Positions 63,728 through 64,000 of a stretch of 64,000 nucleotides of DNA are shown here, in pieces (the first letter of the stretch is position 1; every line of letters begins with the position of its first letter). Location of the stretch: the NCBI GenBank assembly GCA_024734495.1, contig JALMQS010000070.1, positions 11,566,572-11,630,571 on the forward strand. The letters run 5' to 3'. The translations under genes and the position numbers were made by a program. Source of the DNA: Forficula auricularia (taxonomy: Eukaryota; Arthropoda; Insecta; Dermaptera; Forficulidae). The notes under the pieces were generated by a model. It saw only the letters and a list, made by a program, of their open reading frames with translations. It was not told the origin of the DNA and did no database searches.

Positions 63728-63880
63728 GGGTCGGTTGGTAAACTCTTTTTAAACGTTGACAAAAGGTAAACCCTTAAAATTCACCTTGTTTCCAGTGGGT
63801 TGGCCAATCAGATGACAGGCACTTTCATCTGATTGGCCATCCCACTGGGCACAAGGTGAATTTTAAGGTTTAATTGAAAA
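63728..63880. mobile_element. Palindrome with GATTGGCCATCC core
   Basis: Arms TTAAAATTCACCTTGT / ACAAGGTGAATTTTAA and CCAGTGGGTTGGCCAATCAG / CTGATTGGCCATCCCACTGG meet at ATGACAGGCACTTTC. The left flank repeats GGTCGGTTGGTAAACTCTTT from MITE 2 in direct orientation. Confidence 0.75.
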
Positions 63881-63885
63881 GCTTT

Positions 63886-64000
63886 TGTTTTGCCGAGAGT
63901 AGCAGAGTTGTTGATTCACAAAGAGAAACAAAGAGGTTGTCCTCTGCTTGATGCAAATAAACATACACACATATATATCGAGATGATATATATGTGTGTA
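63886..64000 (+). mobile_element. FB-1 foldback, copy 5, cut by the window end
   Basis: GTTTTGCCGAGAGTAGCAGA GTTG, then CAAAGAGGTTGTCCTCTGCT TGATGCAAATAAACAT and the TA-rich segment, matching the left end of the 6.75-kb element. The remainder lies outside the window. Confidence 0.8.

Noticed and set aside
1..64000. Palindromes as assembly fold-over artefacts
   Set aside because: Arms of nearly every foldback differ by substitutions and indels, several carry arm-specific insertions, and the families recur at unrelated loci.

Overview
This window looks like AT-rich, gene-poor, repeat-dominated animal nuclear DNA, most probably from an insect or another arthropod. Four things support this: an R2-clade non-LTR retrotransposon, tRNA-derived SINEs, abundant hAT-, Tc1/pogo- and TTAA-type miniature elements, and very numerous foldback (palindromic) elements. 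There are no bacterial operons, Shine-Dalgarno sites or dense ORFs. The species cannot be fixed from the sequence alone.

Only two stretches look convincingly protein-coding. The first is a 4-kb R2-like element on the minus strand (about 13,690-17,690). It has an N-terminal CCHH zinc finger and Myb domain, a central reverse transcriptase, a CCHC knuckle and a C-terminal restriction-like endonuclease. Its single ORF is interrupted by four frameshifts. Each sits in a homopolymer run and each is a one-base loss. Correcting for them gives about 1,137 codons, the size expected for R2. The second is a GC-rich exon (about 48,112-48,557, plus strand) with poly-Gly, poly-Ala and poly-Pro runs, ending at a strong GTGAGT splice donor. 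It is probably a 5' exon of a regulatory gene whose remaining exons are not recognisable here, so much of the right part of the window may be intron. A degraded LINE tail (about 29,210-29,667, minus strand) is the only other recognisable protein remnant.

The rest is layered mobile DNA. From left to right: a MITE and a SINE (0-2.5 kb); nested foldbacks (2.6-4.4 kb); several copies of a 'GTCAAGTATTG' foldback (5.1, 11.2 and 36.3-37.9 kb); a triple-nested palindrome (6.75-7.74 kb); a widely spaced inverted repeat (7.8-9.4 kb); a hAT MITE (12.4 kb); the R2-like element; a poly-G/poly-C palindrome (18.3-18.8 kb); a 1.1-kb palindrome (25.9-27.0 kb); the LINE tail with a hAT MITE and a tandem array (29.2-30.3 kb); a 1.14-kb foldback (34.3-35.4 kb); a hAT element at the centre of an inverted repeat (40.2-41.4 kb); three copies of a TTAA-flanked MITE (47.1, 49.0 and 52.3 kb); an array of GTCTTCTGCTT-type motifs (50.3-51.9 kb); a diverged triple tandem unit with pogo-like ends (54.6-56.2 kb); two further hAT MITEs (58.3 and 61.5 kb); an AT-rich minisatellite (60.4-61.0 kb); a SINE inside a foldback (61.7-62.2 kb); and a MITE cluster at the right edge.

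The recurrent oddity is a short structured motif, CTGANGAN + hairpin + (C)GAAAY, found about twenty times within the foldback elements and often on both arms. It resembles the catalytic core of hammerhead ribozymes, as described for Penelope-like and related retroelements, but usually has one extra base before stem II. This is the best candidate for an undescribed system in the window. Overall the region records successive insertions of non-autonomous elements into each other. Several events can be dated relative to one another because intact target sites or target-site duplications survive.
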